A DNA stretch of 64,000 bases from Diatrype stigma. Its lineage: Eukaryota > Ascomycota > Sordariomycetes > Xylariales > Diatrypaceae. The notes under the pieces were generated by a model. The model was not told the DNA's origin, did not search any database, and saw only the letters and a list, made by a program, of their open reading frames with translations. Shown here in pieces: positions 1-12,077 of this stretch (the first letter of the stretch is position 1; the number at the start of each line of letters is the position of its first letter). The stretch covers positions 310,001 to 374,000 of the forward strand of contig JAKJXP020000039.1 of assembly GCA_022225965.2 (NCBI GenBank). Reading direction: 5' to 3'. Both the position numbers and the translations under genes were made by a program.

Positions 1-26
1 ATCATACGTTCTGACCTCCTCACCAG

Positions 27-565
27 GGAAGAAGCGCGCTTTCGAGGCCGGCCGACAGGAGGCCAACACGAGAATCGGACCTAAGCGAATCCACACCGTC
101 CGCACCCGGGGCGGCAACCACAAGTACCGCGCGCTGCGTCTCGATTCCGGCAACTTCGCGTGGGCGTCCGAGGGTATCACCCGCAAGACCCGTGTCATCG
201 TGGTCGCCTACCACCCCTCGAACAACGAGCTGGTCCGGACCAACACCCTGACCAAGTCCGCCGTCGTCCAGATCGATGCCGCCCCCTTCCGCCAGTGGTA
301 CGAGGCCCACTACGGCCAGCCCATCGGCCGCAGACGCCAGGCGAAGAAGGAGGAGGAGGTTGTGAAGAAGAGCAACTCCGTCCAGAAGAAGCAGAAGACC
401 CGGTTCGACGCCAGCGGCAAGGTCGAGAACGCCCTCGAGAAGCAGTTCGAGGCCGGTCGCCTGTACGCCGTCATTGCCAGCCGGCCCGGCCAGAGCGGCC
501 GCTCCGACGGCTACATCCTGGAGGGCGAGGAGCTCGCCTTCTACCAGCGCAAGCTGCACAAGTAG
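27..565 (+). CDS. RPS8: 40S ribosomal protein eS8, 3' part
   Basis: Cytosolic small-subunit ribosomal protein eS8; only the last coding exon is in the window. The acceptor AG is at 25-26 and the exon opens with GG, completing a split Arg codon, followed by [10 protein letters not shown], the eS8 N-terminal core. It continues through [12 protein letters not shown], the conserved ITRKTRV stretch, a lysine-rich insert near 340-400 and ends YQRKLHK at the stop (563-565). About 178 residues are visible out of the roughly 200 usual for the family, so only the first 20 or so lie upstream. High G/C at third positions fits a highly expressed gene. Family assignment is firm; the upstream exons are outside the window. 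Confidence 0.96.
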
Positions 566-1530
566 ACGGGGCGTGCTCTTGGGGGGTGGCGGAGAAGGTG
601 GTTGACAAAAGCGTCGTTGCATTGTTGACAAAGATAAATACTATTTTGCACTGGAATCGGTGTTCACGGAAATTCTTACTCGTATTCGGCATGGGAAACG
701 GATCACGAACTCTTCATTCCATGAAAATGAAGGTTCGGATGATGAATAAAACATGAACTAAAGAGCTTTTTCCGGGGTGCGTCGAAACGACTCTTCTTTC
801 TTCTCTTGTCGCTCCACCGACAGGACGACGTGACATAGTAGTAAAATCCTCCCAAGGCCAAAAAGAAGCCTCCGTCTAAAGTCTACTCTGCCCGTGCGGT
901 CCCCTGTGATTCTGTATTGATATGATACCTATGTAGTCCTGGATGATGTTACGATATACGCAAGCCTTAAAAAGGTTACGTACCTACTACCCAAGCCACC
1001 CGGCCTGTAATTAGGTAATATGCGGAAGAGATATGCATTGTACATCTAAAGGAGCAGAAAGCTATGAAGACATCGTCATATAATTCTCATGACTTGATAC
1101 ATGGTGCTACATGCTAGCCAGCTCAGCCCACTCTAGCAAGTATATAGACATATGCTCAAGTATCTCCAGACGATGATCCTCCGTTTCGTTTCCCCAGTTC
1201 GAATTGGTTATTAGCCAGAACTTCCAAGCTAGGTCACTTACTAGATATATCGCTTCATCCTACTGCTCTACCTGTCAACCACGACTAGAGTCAAAGTGAT
1301 AGATAGTGTCATGGGAGGTCCAGACCACTACCACTGAGCCACCCTGTCCCCTACCAAAAGGGATACAGAATTCCAAGTCACACTGGGAATTCCTATAGTG
1401 GTTTCTATGCGCAACTGCAGATGCCATGTACGCACCATGACAGATAGCAAGCAATATGTACTTAGGTATGTATATAGGTATGTCTGTCTGTCTGCGTATT
1501 GACGATGATTTATTCGTGTGACTCCTTTCT
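566..1530. other. Intergenic region downstream of eS8
   Basis: Holds the 3' UTR of eS8 (an AATAAA-like string near 747) and ordinary intergenic DNA with short TATATA and TACCTA strings. Short open frames here show no family similarity. I see no gene or RNA. Confidence 0.6.
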
Positions 1531-1535
1531 CTTTC
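1531..1535. repeat. Target-site duplication of copia element, left copy
   Basis: CTTTC directly precedes the TG of the left LTR and matches the 5 bases after the right LTR at 8450-8454. A 5-bp duplication is the size expected of LTR-element integrases. Confidence 0.9.
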
Positions 1536-1748
1536 TGTCGCATCCGCAATATAGAAGTAAAGTGGCTTATTGGCATCGGATTATCAATTATCTCTACAGA
1601 AAGAAAAAGAAGCAGAAGGAGCGGTAAGCGCTACTCTTCTCTTATACCTAATTTGTATGGAAGAAATAAAGGTAATGGACCCAAGCCCGTACGCTTCTTT
1701 AGGTAGCTAAATACGCCACCAAGGGACTAAGCTAGCCTAAATATAACA
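1536..1748 (-). repeat. Left LTR (3' LTR of the minus-strand copia element)
   Basis: 213 bp, begins TG and ends AACA on the plus strand. It aligns without gaps to 8237-8449; by eye there are roughly thirty differences, all transitions. In the first half this copy keeps G/C and the other copy has A/T; in the second half the pattern is largely reversed. Confidence 0.93.
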
Positions 1749-3546
1749 CATCTCCTAGGTTAATTAAAGTAATTAATTTTAATTGGCCTAATAAACGAAA
1801 GCATTGCAATTGCTTATTCGGGCCTTGGATATATTCTTTAAACCGTTAGCTAGGTTTAATAATAAAGAAAAAAATCTATTTATATGTATAAATTAAACCC
1901 TTAACTTTTAGGTTTTGGGTTAATCGATAAAAAATGCCGGATAATAAGTAGGATGCGCTTATACGGTTATATTAAATGGCCTTATTTCCTTTCCGGCTGT
2001 AAAAAATAAGTTCCGAAATTTCCTTGCAATTCGTAATTGCCGGTAGCCGGAAGTTATAATACTAGTTACTTATATTTAATTTATATAAGCGCGGCCATAA
2101 TTTCTATTTTTATAGGTATGCCTTAAATATATAACTTTAAATAAATAAAAAATTCCTATTCGAATAATGAAAAATTAATTTATCGTTAGTAATTAAAAAT
2201 CCCTTTTTTATAAAATAAGCTTTAATAAACGCTTTATCCGGCTTATTATATAAAGGCGCTTTTAGTTATAATAAAAGTGGTAAATTCATAAAAAACCGGG
2301 ATAACCCTAAAACTTAGCAATATAATATCTTATTAAAACGAAATTAACCGATAAGCCGATATACGAAATAAGCAAAAATATGCCTATTCGAGATATAAAA
2401 CCGTTAAACTTCGTTATTACCGAAAAAAAAAAAAAAAATCGACATAATATATTTAATAAGTTATAGGAAAAATCCTATGGTTCCTTCGGGAATTATAAGC
2501 GAATGCCGCAAAATAAACGTTAAAATAATGCCGCAAATTAAGTTTTAAAAAAAATCAAGTCCTTTTTTTAATACAAATAAAATCCAATAGGTATTATTAT
2601 TTTGCCATTTTAATTAACTTTTAATTAAATAAATTATAATATTAAACTTTAAATGCGATCCTTTTACTTAGCTATTTCGAAACGGGTAATTTCGAAATTC
2701 GCTATTTTAATTCCTGCCGGTAATTTCGACCTTTTTCCGGATATCCCTTATATATAAAAATCCCTTAAACTATTCGAATTTCGCTCGGAATAAAGCCTTT
2801 ATAAAGCCGTTAGCGAATATCTTGCTTATTTCGAAATACTTTATTATAAAAATGCCGTTACGGAATTCCTGCTTTAACTATATGTTTTATATATTAACGT
2901 AACGAAGCCGTATATTTAACCGGCGGTTCTCGTTTATTATAAAACGTATAATTTATTAATTATTACAGAAAATACGAAAAGCATTCCTTAAATTTAGGTA
3001 TAAATCCCGGAAAAATCGTAATAAAGCCATACTTTCCTTAGCGACGTATTTAACGCCGAAAAGCTTTATTTTAATTATAAACGTTATTACGGTTAATTAT
3101 AGTCTTAATCTCCAGGCTATAAGCTTTTTGTATAACATAATTACATATTTATATATTAATTTCCGGAATTTTTCGTTATTCGCAAAAAAGGCATTTAACG
3201 TTATAACCAAAGCTTTTTTATGTTTATCGTTATATTTAATAACGAAAAACTTAATGGCGTATAAATATCGTATAATATAATCTGTAATAACGTAATATTC
3301 GAAAAATAAATTAATAAAAAAACGGAAAAGTTATAATGCTATATAAATTATATCCGGCCTTGTTATTATTGCAACGTAAAAAATAAATCCGACCTTTTTT
3401 TAAAATTCGTATATAAATTCTTTAAAAGCTTTATTCTTAAATTTTTTAAAAAGCCGTATAAAAAGGGGAATAACTAAAGGGTTTATTCGGTTATTTATAA
3501 ATCCGAAGCGCTTTGCGATTTTATTGATATAAATATTTAAACAAAA

Positions 3547-3867
3547 TTATACGGTATTCTTATTTCGATTACGAATAATCCGGATCCCAAAAAACCATTT
3601 CATTACCCCTTTATTCCGCATTTCGTATTTCGATTTAAGGTGCTTAATTAAATTATTCGCACTTTGTTTGTTCTTTTTTTTATTAAGAACCAGGATATTA
3701 TTTACGTATATAAATAGCAACACTTTGCCGTTAATAAATATGCATAGTTCCTTCGTAAAAGGTTTTATATTTCCTTGCCTTAATATTGCAGTAATTTCGT
3801 TATACCATAATAAAAATAATTCTTTAAATCCGTATAAGGCTTTATCGAATTCGGTTATAATTGCCAT
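3547..3867 (-). pseudogene. copia reverse transcriptase fragment
   Basis: A 106-residue frame with the copia reverse transcriptase pattern: the ALYGFKE block (family YGLKQ) near its start, and FIYVNNIL at the catalytic site, where the family has YVDD. The two catalytic Asp are read as Asn, exactly what G-to-A change does to GAC/GAT codons. It also holds the downstream FFGI block (family FLGI). It is one surviving piece of a longer decayed frame that continues toward 4.5 kb. Non-functional. Confidence 0.9.
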
Positions 3868-5712
3868 TTCTTTATTAGGCTTATGAAAACTAAATTTATT
3901 ATATTTCTTAGGCAGATATATATAAATAAATCCTTTCGATTTATTTATCCGATTTTCGAAAAAGGCGTTAATAATATCGTATTAATTATAATTAAGGTTA
4001 TATTTCGTAACAATTGCTATTATTATACGGAAAAAACGAATTGTAAAAATAATAACGTAAGTACTTTTGCTTAGGTCTTTTTGTAAATTTTCTCGTATAA
4101 TAATGCATGCCTTATACCGATTTACGTAGCCGTTTTTATCGAACTTATATATAAATATCCACTTTAAAAATAATGGCTTTCTTTTAATAGTTCCTTTATT
4201 AATTACTTTTTACGTTTTACGCTTTAAAAGATCTCGGAATTCTTTTTTATATGCCTCCTTAAATTCGGTTTTTTTCGGATAATAAACGAATTTTTTATAA
4301 TTCCTTAATGCCTTAAATAATTAATTCCGATATAATTTGTAATTATCCTAAGCCGTATTTAGGAATACATTATAAAACGTACGTAATTCGCCGTTTTTAT
4401 TATCGGGCTGGTTTTTTTTTTTTGCGGGAAATACCGAGAAAATGTTTTGCCTAGGCTATAACTTCCGCGAATTCCTTCGTATAACGACCGTCCTATAAAT
4501 TTAAACTTAAATCTTTCGAATCCTTTTTATTAAGGGTACTTACTTTACGATATTGCTTGCTTCGGCATTTATCGTTTTATCGGCATAATTATTAAGCCCA
4601 ATCCAAATTATTAAAGGCTCGGGCCAATTAGCCGATATATTAGCATTATCCTGAAATCCGGAATTTTCCGCGGGCCCGATTTTTATATCCGGTTTTAAAA
4701 ACTCGTCCGCCGATTCGTATTCGGCTTCGGAAATAAACGTTATGTCCAATTTTTCGGCCAATTCGCCCGTATATTCCTGCTTCTTTAATTTTTTTTCGTT
4801 TTTTATATCTTTTACGGTAAATAACGATATAATAAACCTAATTTTTAAGCGAAAAATTGGCGGCCGTTTTGGTTATTTATTTGTAACGCGTAATAATAGC
4901 TATTTAATTATAATACGTAAAGATAGTTATTCGGTAATAATACGTAAGGATAGTTATTCGGCGGTAATACGTAAGAATGGTTGCTTTAAGTTAATACGTA
5001 AAAATAATTATTCGGTAGTAATACGTAAAGTTTTAAAAATATCGTAACCGTTATTTTGCCGTTAAGCGTTCCTTTAATTAGGCAATTCGGACGTGCCTTT
5101 CGGAATAAAAAGTTCTTTTAATATAGGTATATCGTTTTTAAAGGGATCTAAAAATTCCATTAATATATTTCCTTATGGTAACGAAAATGCTTTTTTATTT
5201 TATGCCCTTACTTTCGAATTTTTATTTAGGGATTCCTTTGCTATTATGGGTAATAGCCGAATAAAATAAAGGATTTCGTCGAAAATTTCGATTAAGTTTT
5301 TTACGGAATCGTAATTTGGTCGTATTAATTTCAAGGATTATAAACGGTCTTTTTATTATACAAATAAAGCGTTTTTTTTGCTTTTATTTGGATCGAAAAT
5401 TTTTTTTTTATTAAATTTTACGTTTCGGCTATTAATTACTTTATATAAAATTGGCATTTAAATACGATATAAATTCGTAGTTATATATTTAATTAAATAA
5501 TCGACGTTTATTTAAGGCTTAGTTTTGTAATAATTAAGGTATTTCCTTTTTTTTGCTTTAATATTTAAAAAGTAGCATTTATATTCGTAAACGTATATCC
5601 CATTTTAATTAGGCCTAAAATCGAACGTTCGTAACTTATATCTTACGAATTACTTATAATAATTCTTAAACCATAAATTAAGCTTTTTAATAAAGAATAT
5701 TTATCCGTTTTC

Positions 5713-6054
5713 CTAAATAAAGGAAATATTATATAAATAAGCGGTTACCGCTTTAAATTCGGGCCATAAATCCGGTAATAACTTTGCAATATCTTTTATA
5801 TACTTTAATTTTCGGTATATTATACTTTCCGTTTTTTCCCTTTTTTTTACCGGTTTTTTCGTTCCAAAAGGAAATAACTTTAAATCGATGCCCTTATTTG
5901 CAGCCCAGATTTTAAAAAATAACGGTTTATTGCTTAATAGGCTTATAAACGTTATATCCTTATTTATCCTTATTTTGCAAATACTAAGGCCGAAATACCT
6001 CTTAATCTTCGCCTTAAAGTTTAATATATTATTAAAAGCGTCCGTTTTTAGCAT
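5713..6054 (-). pseudogene. copia integrase core, C-terminal fragment
   Basis: A 113-residue remnant ending in LLPDLWPEFKAVTAYLYN, which fits the block near the end of the Ty1/copia integrase core (LP..LW.EA...A.YL.N). The middle contains an aligned F.KIWAANKGI string. The upstream catalytic residues are not clear in this fragment. Non-functional relic, in the right place between the pre-integrase and reverse transcriptase pieces. Confidence 0.85.
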
Positions 6055-6168
6055 TAAACGATAATATATTATATAATTGCTATATTCGTTAGAAATATTT
6101 AACGAATATTTGTTGCTATTGTATAATTCCTTTATAAAAAACAGGTTAAGCCGGATTCGCCAAAACGG

Positions 6169-6366
6169 CTACCGGGACCTATTTTTGGAAAGTTTTCGAA
6201 AAATAATCTGGCTTGCCTTATTTGTAAAACAAACCTTATAATGAATCGACGTTAATTCTTTAACCTTTATATGCCTAATCCGATTAATTAAATGGATAAA
6301 AGCGTTAGCTCTTATATGTCCAGTTTTTAAATACCATAAAGCAACGGAATCTTTTTTATTATGCAA
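6169..6366 (-). pseudogene. copia GAG-pre-integrase (zinc-binding) fragment
   Basis: The string ALWYLKTGHI corresponds to the GAG-pre-integrase block LWH.R.GH of copia polyproteins, followed by residues where the HHCC zinc site should be. One His of the first pair is read as Tyr, consistent with C-to-T decay. The 65-residue piece lies just upstream of the integrase fragment in element order. Confidence 0.82.
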
Positions 6367-6405
6367 AGGATTTCGGAACGATTAATAATAATATAATATA
6401 TACTA

Positions 6406-6708
6406 TTAATCTTTTTGGAATAAACTAAATACCGATAACGTAAGCTTTAAACCGAAAAAATAAAAAAAAGCTTTAATATATTGCGTTACCGTAATTTCAA
6501 ACTTTTTTATTAAGCTTATTATAATTACATTATTTTTCGGCGTTCCGTATTTCAATATTATGTCGTACTTTATTATCCATAATTCGGCCTTTTTTTTTAG
6601 CATTTTTCTAAAGATTATATTCGCGTAAAATCCCGGAACGTATGTTACGTTTTTGAACGTAAAATCCTTAATATTAAAACCGTTAAAACCGTTAAAAACG
6701 TTCTTCAT
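6406..6708 (-). pseudogene. copia protease-proximal fragment
   Basis: Contains FTFKNVTYVPGFYANIIF, matching the block (L.NVLYVP....NLIS) that follows the aspartic protease in copia polyproteins. The protease active site itself is not recognisable in what remains. It sits directly 5' of the pre-integrase fragment. Confidence 0.8.
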
Positions 6709-8236
6709 TATTCGGATTTCCTTTTTATGAATACTTATGGATAAATCCTTAACGAATATATAATTAAACGAATTAATAAGCTTTACGAATTCCTTTAATA
6801 AGAACCGGAGATTATTTACGACGTATGTATTTATATAATTATTATATAATATTAATAAGCATAAAAAATATGCTTCGTATAATAAAAAAACGGAATCCGC
6901 TTTCGGCCCGTTATTGTTTAAAATTATAGCAACGGTATTACGAAATGGCCAGCGTAATAAAAATTCCGAAGATTCGGTTAAAACTTTCTTAAGTTTTTTA
7001 AAAAGGTTTTTTTATTTGGGTTCCTTAATGTTCCGTTTACATTATTCGATAAAGTCTTTTTTTAGCTTAAATTTATTCGGATAAAATTTCTTTTCGAAAA
7101 TGCAAAAAACTATACGACAATTTTTCGGCTGCTACGTATATTTCATTTTAGGAATCGAACAAAAATAATCGTAAATTTCTTAAATATTACCACTTCCGAA
7201 AGTAAAAAAAACGTAACCGTATTTTTCTTTTTCTTAATTCTTAACGTAACTAATAAACAATTCTTTAGCAATTCGGAGGCTTATATTTTTTTCGTTATAA
7301 ATAACCTTCGTAATTTTATTAATTATATGTTAATAAAATGCCCAAATAAAGGCAACCTTTTTAACGCAAACCAGAAAGTTATTTATTGCTAAAAAGCCTT
7401 AAATATTAGGGACATTATAGGTTTTGGCATCGAGACGGGCCTTTTTTTACTTTTTATACCACTTTTCGAAATCGGTCGATTTCGAGGTTTTTAATAGGCT
7501 GCGATACGCCTTTTAAACGGTTTTTCGTTCGGCCGTAAATATAAGGAATATATTGCATCGAAAGGTTCGGACCGTCCTTCGGAAAAAACCGTTAATCGGC
7601 GTATTTCGCAATTACGAATTATTTATTATTAAATTAATCCATTCTTAAAGCTTCGTATAGGTCGTTATTTTAATTTAATAGTTTTAAAAAAGAATTCGAA
7701 CGTCGGTTTATATAATTTAAAGGATTTTCTTTTCCGTTATATCGAAAGTATTTGTTAAAATAAAAGTGAATTTCTTTCTAACGGGGTTATTTCTTGGAAT
7801 TTATTTAATAGCCCATTTTTTAAGCTTTCGTCGGTATTCGATCTTTAATTTTTAATTCTTTTTTTCGATAGCGGCCGTAAAGGTTAAGATTGTGGGTCGT
7901 TTAAGTTCGGAACCGTTAATATCGGGGTTTACGTACGGCTAGATTTGGATAAAATAATCCTGCTTTTGGTAATGGTTAAATTATCGTATCCAGTTTTATA
8001 TTCGTAATAAAGCCGTCGTTAATTGTATTTTTTTATTAAATATCGTGCTTTATTATTAGATTTAATTTGGCTTTAGGGTCGTAATACCTTTATTCGGAAT
8101 TTAGGATATTAACGCGTCGATTTGTTTACGTTTATACGCAAAAAAAGCAGCTTTTAGAAAATTTATTTAGCTAACTTTATACGATTTAATATAACGAATA
8201 AAGCTTTATAATTAACTAAAGCACCGGGTTTATAAT

Positions 8237-8449
8237 TATCGCATCCGTAATATAAAAATAAAATGACTTATTGGTATCGGATTATTAATTATTTTTATAG
8301 AAAGAAAAAAAAGCAAAAGGAGCGGTAAGCGTTATTCTTTTTTTACACCCAATTTATATGGGAGAAATGAGGGTAATGGACCCAAGCCCGTGCGCTTCCT
8401 TAGGTGGCTGGGTACGCCACCAAGGGGCTAAGCTAGCCTAAATGTGACA
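8237..8449 (-). repeat. Right LTR (5' LTR of the minus-strand copia element)
   Basis: 213 bp, gap-free match to 1536-1748. It ends TGACA on the plus strand (TGTCA at the element's 5' end). The opposite terminal TG has become TA, a RIP-type change. No convincing primer-binding site could be read to its left, where the flank is decayed. Confidence 0.93.
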
Positions 8450-8454
8450 CTTTC
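8450..8454. repeat. Target-site duplication of copia element, right copy
   Basis: CTTTC, identical to the left copy at 1531-1535. Confidence 0.9.
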
Positions 8455-9118
8455 TAACTATGCTTCTTCTGTTATCTCGTTCTCTCGTTCTGTCTCTATA
8501 CAATACTTCGAAACCCGCAAGACGTGAGTTTGGACATTGCTTTCTCTCTTTCTGTGTCTCTTTCCTGCTCATGGCACCACCATCCCATGCAAAAAACCAA
8601 CCGTTACTTCATTCAATCCTTGCCCCGCTTCAATGGGTTTATACATCTATCCTCCTGGCATCTTGTTTTTTCCCCTTCCGAGACGAAAAGAGCAGTCAAG
8701 TCGTCTGACATACAAAAGCGCCCTTCCATGCGGAATGGGATAAAGCAAGAAAACAAAAGGCAAGACGGATAAACAAATAGTGCCGGCAAACCGACAACAT
8801 TGCCTTTCTCTTTCTAGACCTGAAGAGAGAACCAACCTAAGGGTGAGCCACCCAGCCGGCCTCATTAATCCAGCTCATGGCACGGATGTTTGTTTCTCTT
8901 CCCTCTTATATGCATGATGGTACTCTGGGCTGAGCCTGACGCAAGGCCCATCCATCCACCTACGCGGCTTTCGTCCCCCTTTGCCGTGGCATACACCTAG
9001 GGTGAAATCGCAAGTTGTGCCGTATCACGATGACCAAGGAGACAATTTTCGTACAGGGCCTGTTGCCTAAACCAAGCAGGGTTGGCCAACAGGTGGCTGG
9101 CTAATCGCTCGCGGAAGA
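8455..9118. other. Intergenic region between copia element and Gyp5-like gene
   Basis: Base composition returns sharply to normal after the element. This stretch should hold the 3' UTR of the minus-strand Gyp5-like gene. Several overlapping short open frames at 8460-8865 have no family signature. Confidence 0.6.
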
Positions 9119-12077
9119 TCAAGCAATATGGCGCTTGAGGTCCGCCCATTTCCTCTGGAGAGCTTCGTGGTGCGAGTTGATCTAAAGGGAGACAGATTGT
9201 TAGCACAAAGTTATACATATTGGGGCAGTACATGACACCTGTTCGACGTACCTCGGCATATCGCATCTTGGTCTGCACAAGCTGCTCCTCAAGATCGGCG
9301 AGCTCTTTCTCCAGCCTCTTGTTCTCTTCCTGGACAGTGTCGTGCTTTTTCACCAGGTCTTCGCGCTCGATTTGCCAGGCTGCCTCTAATTCCTCCGGCT
9401 GTTTCTCGATGACGTTTCGTAGCTCCCTGACTTGGCCCACAAGACTCTCGTTGTGATCTTTGAGCTCTTCGTTCTCAACCTTCGTCTGGACCAGGTCCGT
9501 TGCCATTGTGGCCGACTCGCGATCACTAGCTTCGAGCCGTTCCTCAAGTTTTCGGATCCTGATCGCATTGCTCAGGTTGGTAGTCTTGAGTTTCTGCAAC
9601 TCTTCCTCACGCTCTTTCTCTGCCCGTGTCTTCTCTTCCCACTCTGTGGTGTAGAGTTTGAGCAGCTCGGGAGTCAGCTTGACTTCACAAGCGTCTCGGA
9701 CTAGTTGGTCAGCGCGGTAGACCTCCTTATCTATACTCGAAGAACTGCTACCGAAGAAGCCATTCTCGAGGATACTGCCAGCACTTGGCGCTTGATCGAT
9801 ATATACATCGAATACCTTGTCCTTCAGGAAGGTCGTTAATTGGCCCATGTCCGTCATCTTGAGTAAAGTCGCTGCATTCTTCTGCATAAGGACAACACCA
9901 AACCTGAGGATGGCTTCTAGGCCTTCCGAGAAAATGAGATCATAGATCCGCAGTACGAGTTGGAGGGGAAACCTGTAAGCGAACAGGGTAAGAAACCATT
10001 GGGTGGCATAAAGGTGAGGAGAAACACCACGGCGGTGGAGATGGCAGTAGAGAGCTGGCTCAAGGTCCTCAAGTAGCCGTTCAAACTGGTATAAGCTCTT
10101 GTGGAGACCAGGCATGTCCTGGATGAAGAGGTCACGTAGCTTGTAGTGATTCATTAGTCGGACCAGGATGCAGAACGCCTCTTCTTCGGGCATGTTGAAC
10201 AAGAGCGGCATGATGAGGAAATTCATCCCCTGGGCGTAGCCAACATCCTCATCGAAGAGAGCGTAGGCCTTGCAAACACCGAACAGCCCTTCCTGGAGCC
10301 CAGCAGCGGCGGCATGCTTCGAGAAGCTTGTTCTCGCGCCCATGTCTCTCCGGATAGCCTTCTCTAGTCTCTGTAGTGCAGCGGCATCCTCCCTCTCCTT
10401 CTTCTTGCGTTCCGCTGCAGAGAGGACTTGAATCTTCAGAGCTGGCTCCGCTGCCTCGACTGATGGTGAAGATTTAGCGCCACTAGCCCCCGACTGTTCT
10501 GAATGCACGGACGAGGCAGAAGATGCAAGTGGCTCTTTATCGCTACTGGAGTTCCCGTTACTGGAACTGCTCAGGGACGTCCCGTTGCTGTTCCTATTGC
10601 TCTTCTCATTTCCTCGTGCCACCAGTTGCTTGTATACCATTTCAAGCTCTTCATTCTTGCTCTGAGCACAGACCTGCCAGACAACGCCTCGGATGACATT
10701 AGGGATGCCCGTGGCAATCGCCCTGTTGAGCTCCTCGGCACTGGTCCTCGCAACAGCCGCCGGCCCTTCGTAAACAACCGACTGCCATAGGTCCCAATCC
10801 ACTTGCCCGTCTATCATCGCTGAAGGTCCAGCCTCGATTCCGGATACCGTGCCTGGCGCTAAGGTTGGGTTGGGGCTCAACGGCATAGGCGACATTGGTT
10901 GGCCCTCGTAGTTGAGGTCAGTTGTCGGACTCGCAACCCCCAAGGTGGCCGGCCGTGGGGCGGCATTAACCACAGCCGTGTGGGAAGTTTCATCCTCATT
11001 ATCAGCTAGCGCGATGCCAGCTTCCTCCCGCATCCGCACTATCTTGAACCTGTCTCGCAGGCTATTCCGTACTGGGCGAGGGCCCCCATTTGTACTCGAA
11101 ACTTCACTGACTTCATCGAGTTTGCTAAGCATCATCTCTGGGTTACTAGTCAGAGTAGCAATAGAGCTAGCTGTATTCCTCCGGGGTGAATTTGTTCCCG
11201 TGGTCGGAGGCGACGAGGTAGAAGGGTCTTTCTGTGTAGAGTTGCGGGACATCCAAGAGAAGGGGCTCGCGAACTTCCGCGATGCTGCTGGGGGCGGTCC
11301 TTGTTGGCCGGGGGTTGCAGCTGGGTTTGAGGTAGGGGGAGGACTAGTCTTGGTAGGAGCTGGTTCCGGACTTGGGGACCAGGGCATACTAGGCAAGGAA
11401 CTTGCGAAGTTGCTGAGAGATAGCTTTTTCTTGGGTTCCTTCACAGGTTCCTTGACAGGTTCTGCCACAGGCTCCGGTACAGGCTCTTTCACAGGCTCCG
11501 GTACAGGCTCCGGTACAGGGTCCTTCTCTGGTACTGCAGGCGGCTCTTCTTCTGGGAGCTTGTTAGTTTCTATTCTCCTATCCAGCATGTGTCCGCAATC
11601 CAGACCACTAACCTTTGGGTTCGACTGCTTCGTCGTCGAGGTCGATATTATCTAGGGAAGGGGTGGACACGCGCTTCGACAGGCGATCTGGGCTTGGGGG
11701 GATCCCATCCTCGGACTCCCCCTTGACTGTATCACCATCACCCTCCTCGTCCTGCTGCTTTGGATGTTGGACCGGGTCTTCTGGGGGTTCCGGGGATGCT
11801 GGGGGGTCTGAAGGACCATCTGTGTCACCACTGAGGGGTCGCGTAGCTGGCAAGCCAGAGAGTTTCCGGCCGGTTAGCGATCGAATGGAAGTGGTATCGA
11901 CGGCATCCTCAAAGAAGTCCTGTATTGTGATAGACGTTAGCATATGTGGCAACCTTAGCATATATGTTTATAGTCGGTTGGTCCGCTCACCGTCTCTTTA
12001 TCCGAAGCAGAAGCAGCTGGTGATGCTGGGGGTTCCTGGACGGGATCTTTGGTTTGTGGTTCTTCCTGCGCAGACAT
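9119..12077 (-). CDS. TBC-domain Rab GTPase-activating protein, Gyp5-like
   Basis: GTPase-activating protein for Rab GTPases; the yeast relative Gyp5 acts in ER-Golgi and polarised secretion. Exons (minus): 12077-11991, 11919-11613, 11551-9252, 9181-9119, giving 918 residues. Start MSAQEEPQTK at 12077. The N-terminal 400 residues are low-complexity, Pro/Ser/Glu-rich with PVPEPV repeats (11445-11522). The TBC domain spans about 410-700 with the Arg-finger block IRRDMGART (about residue 535) and the Gln-finger block YAQGMNF (about 570). A heptad-like coiled coil follows (about 765-900), with a short last exon ending LKRHIA. For intron 2 I chose the acceptor after 11552 because a CTAAC branch site precedes it; an alternative at 11569 adds six residues in frame. 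The domain call is firm; Gyp5 versus a related subfamily is inferred from the TBC plus coiled-coil layout. Confidence 0.9.
11445..11522 (-). repeat. In-frame repeats encoding Pro-Val-Pro-Glu/Lys
   Basis: Tandem 12- to 18-base units around GGTACAGGCTC near the start of the third exon of the Gyp5-like gene. They encode alternating PVPEP and VKEP units. Such repeats often vary in copy number between strains. Confidence 0.75.

Larger units (their letters stand above)
1536..8449 (-). mobile_element. Ty1/copia LTR retrotransposon, RIP-degraded, structurally complete
   Basis: A 6.9-kb element with two 213-bp LTRs (1536-1748 and 8237-8449) flanked by the same 5-bp target duplication, CTTTC, at 1531-1535 and 8450-8454. 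Read on the minus strand the order is LTR, gag zone, protease zone (about 6700), GAG-pre-integrase (6366), integrase (6054), reverse transcriptase (3867), LTR. This order, with integrase before reverse transcriptase, is diagnostic of Ty1/copia. A purine-rich AGGAGA lies just before the 3' LTR on the minus strand, where the polypurine tract should be. The coding region is very AT-rich and full of stops that fit C-to-T and G-to-A change, so the element is dead. Boundaries are seen directly; the family comes from the domain remnants. Confidence 0.93.

Noticed and set aside
8460..8865. Overlapping short frames next to the right LTR
   Set aside because: No conserved motif and located in the expected 3' flank of the Gyp5-like gene.
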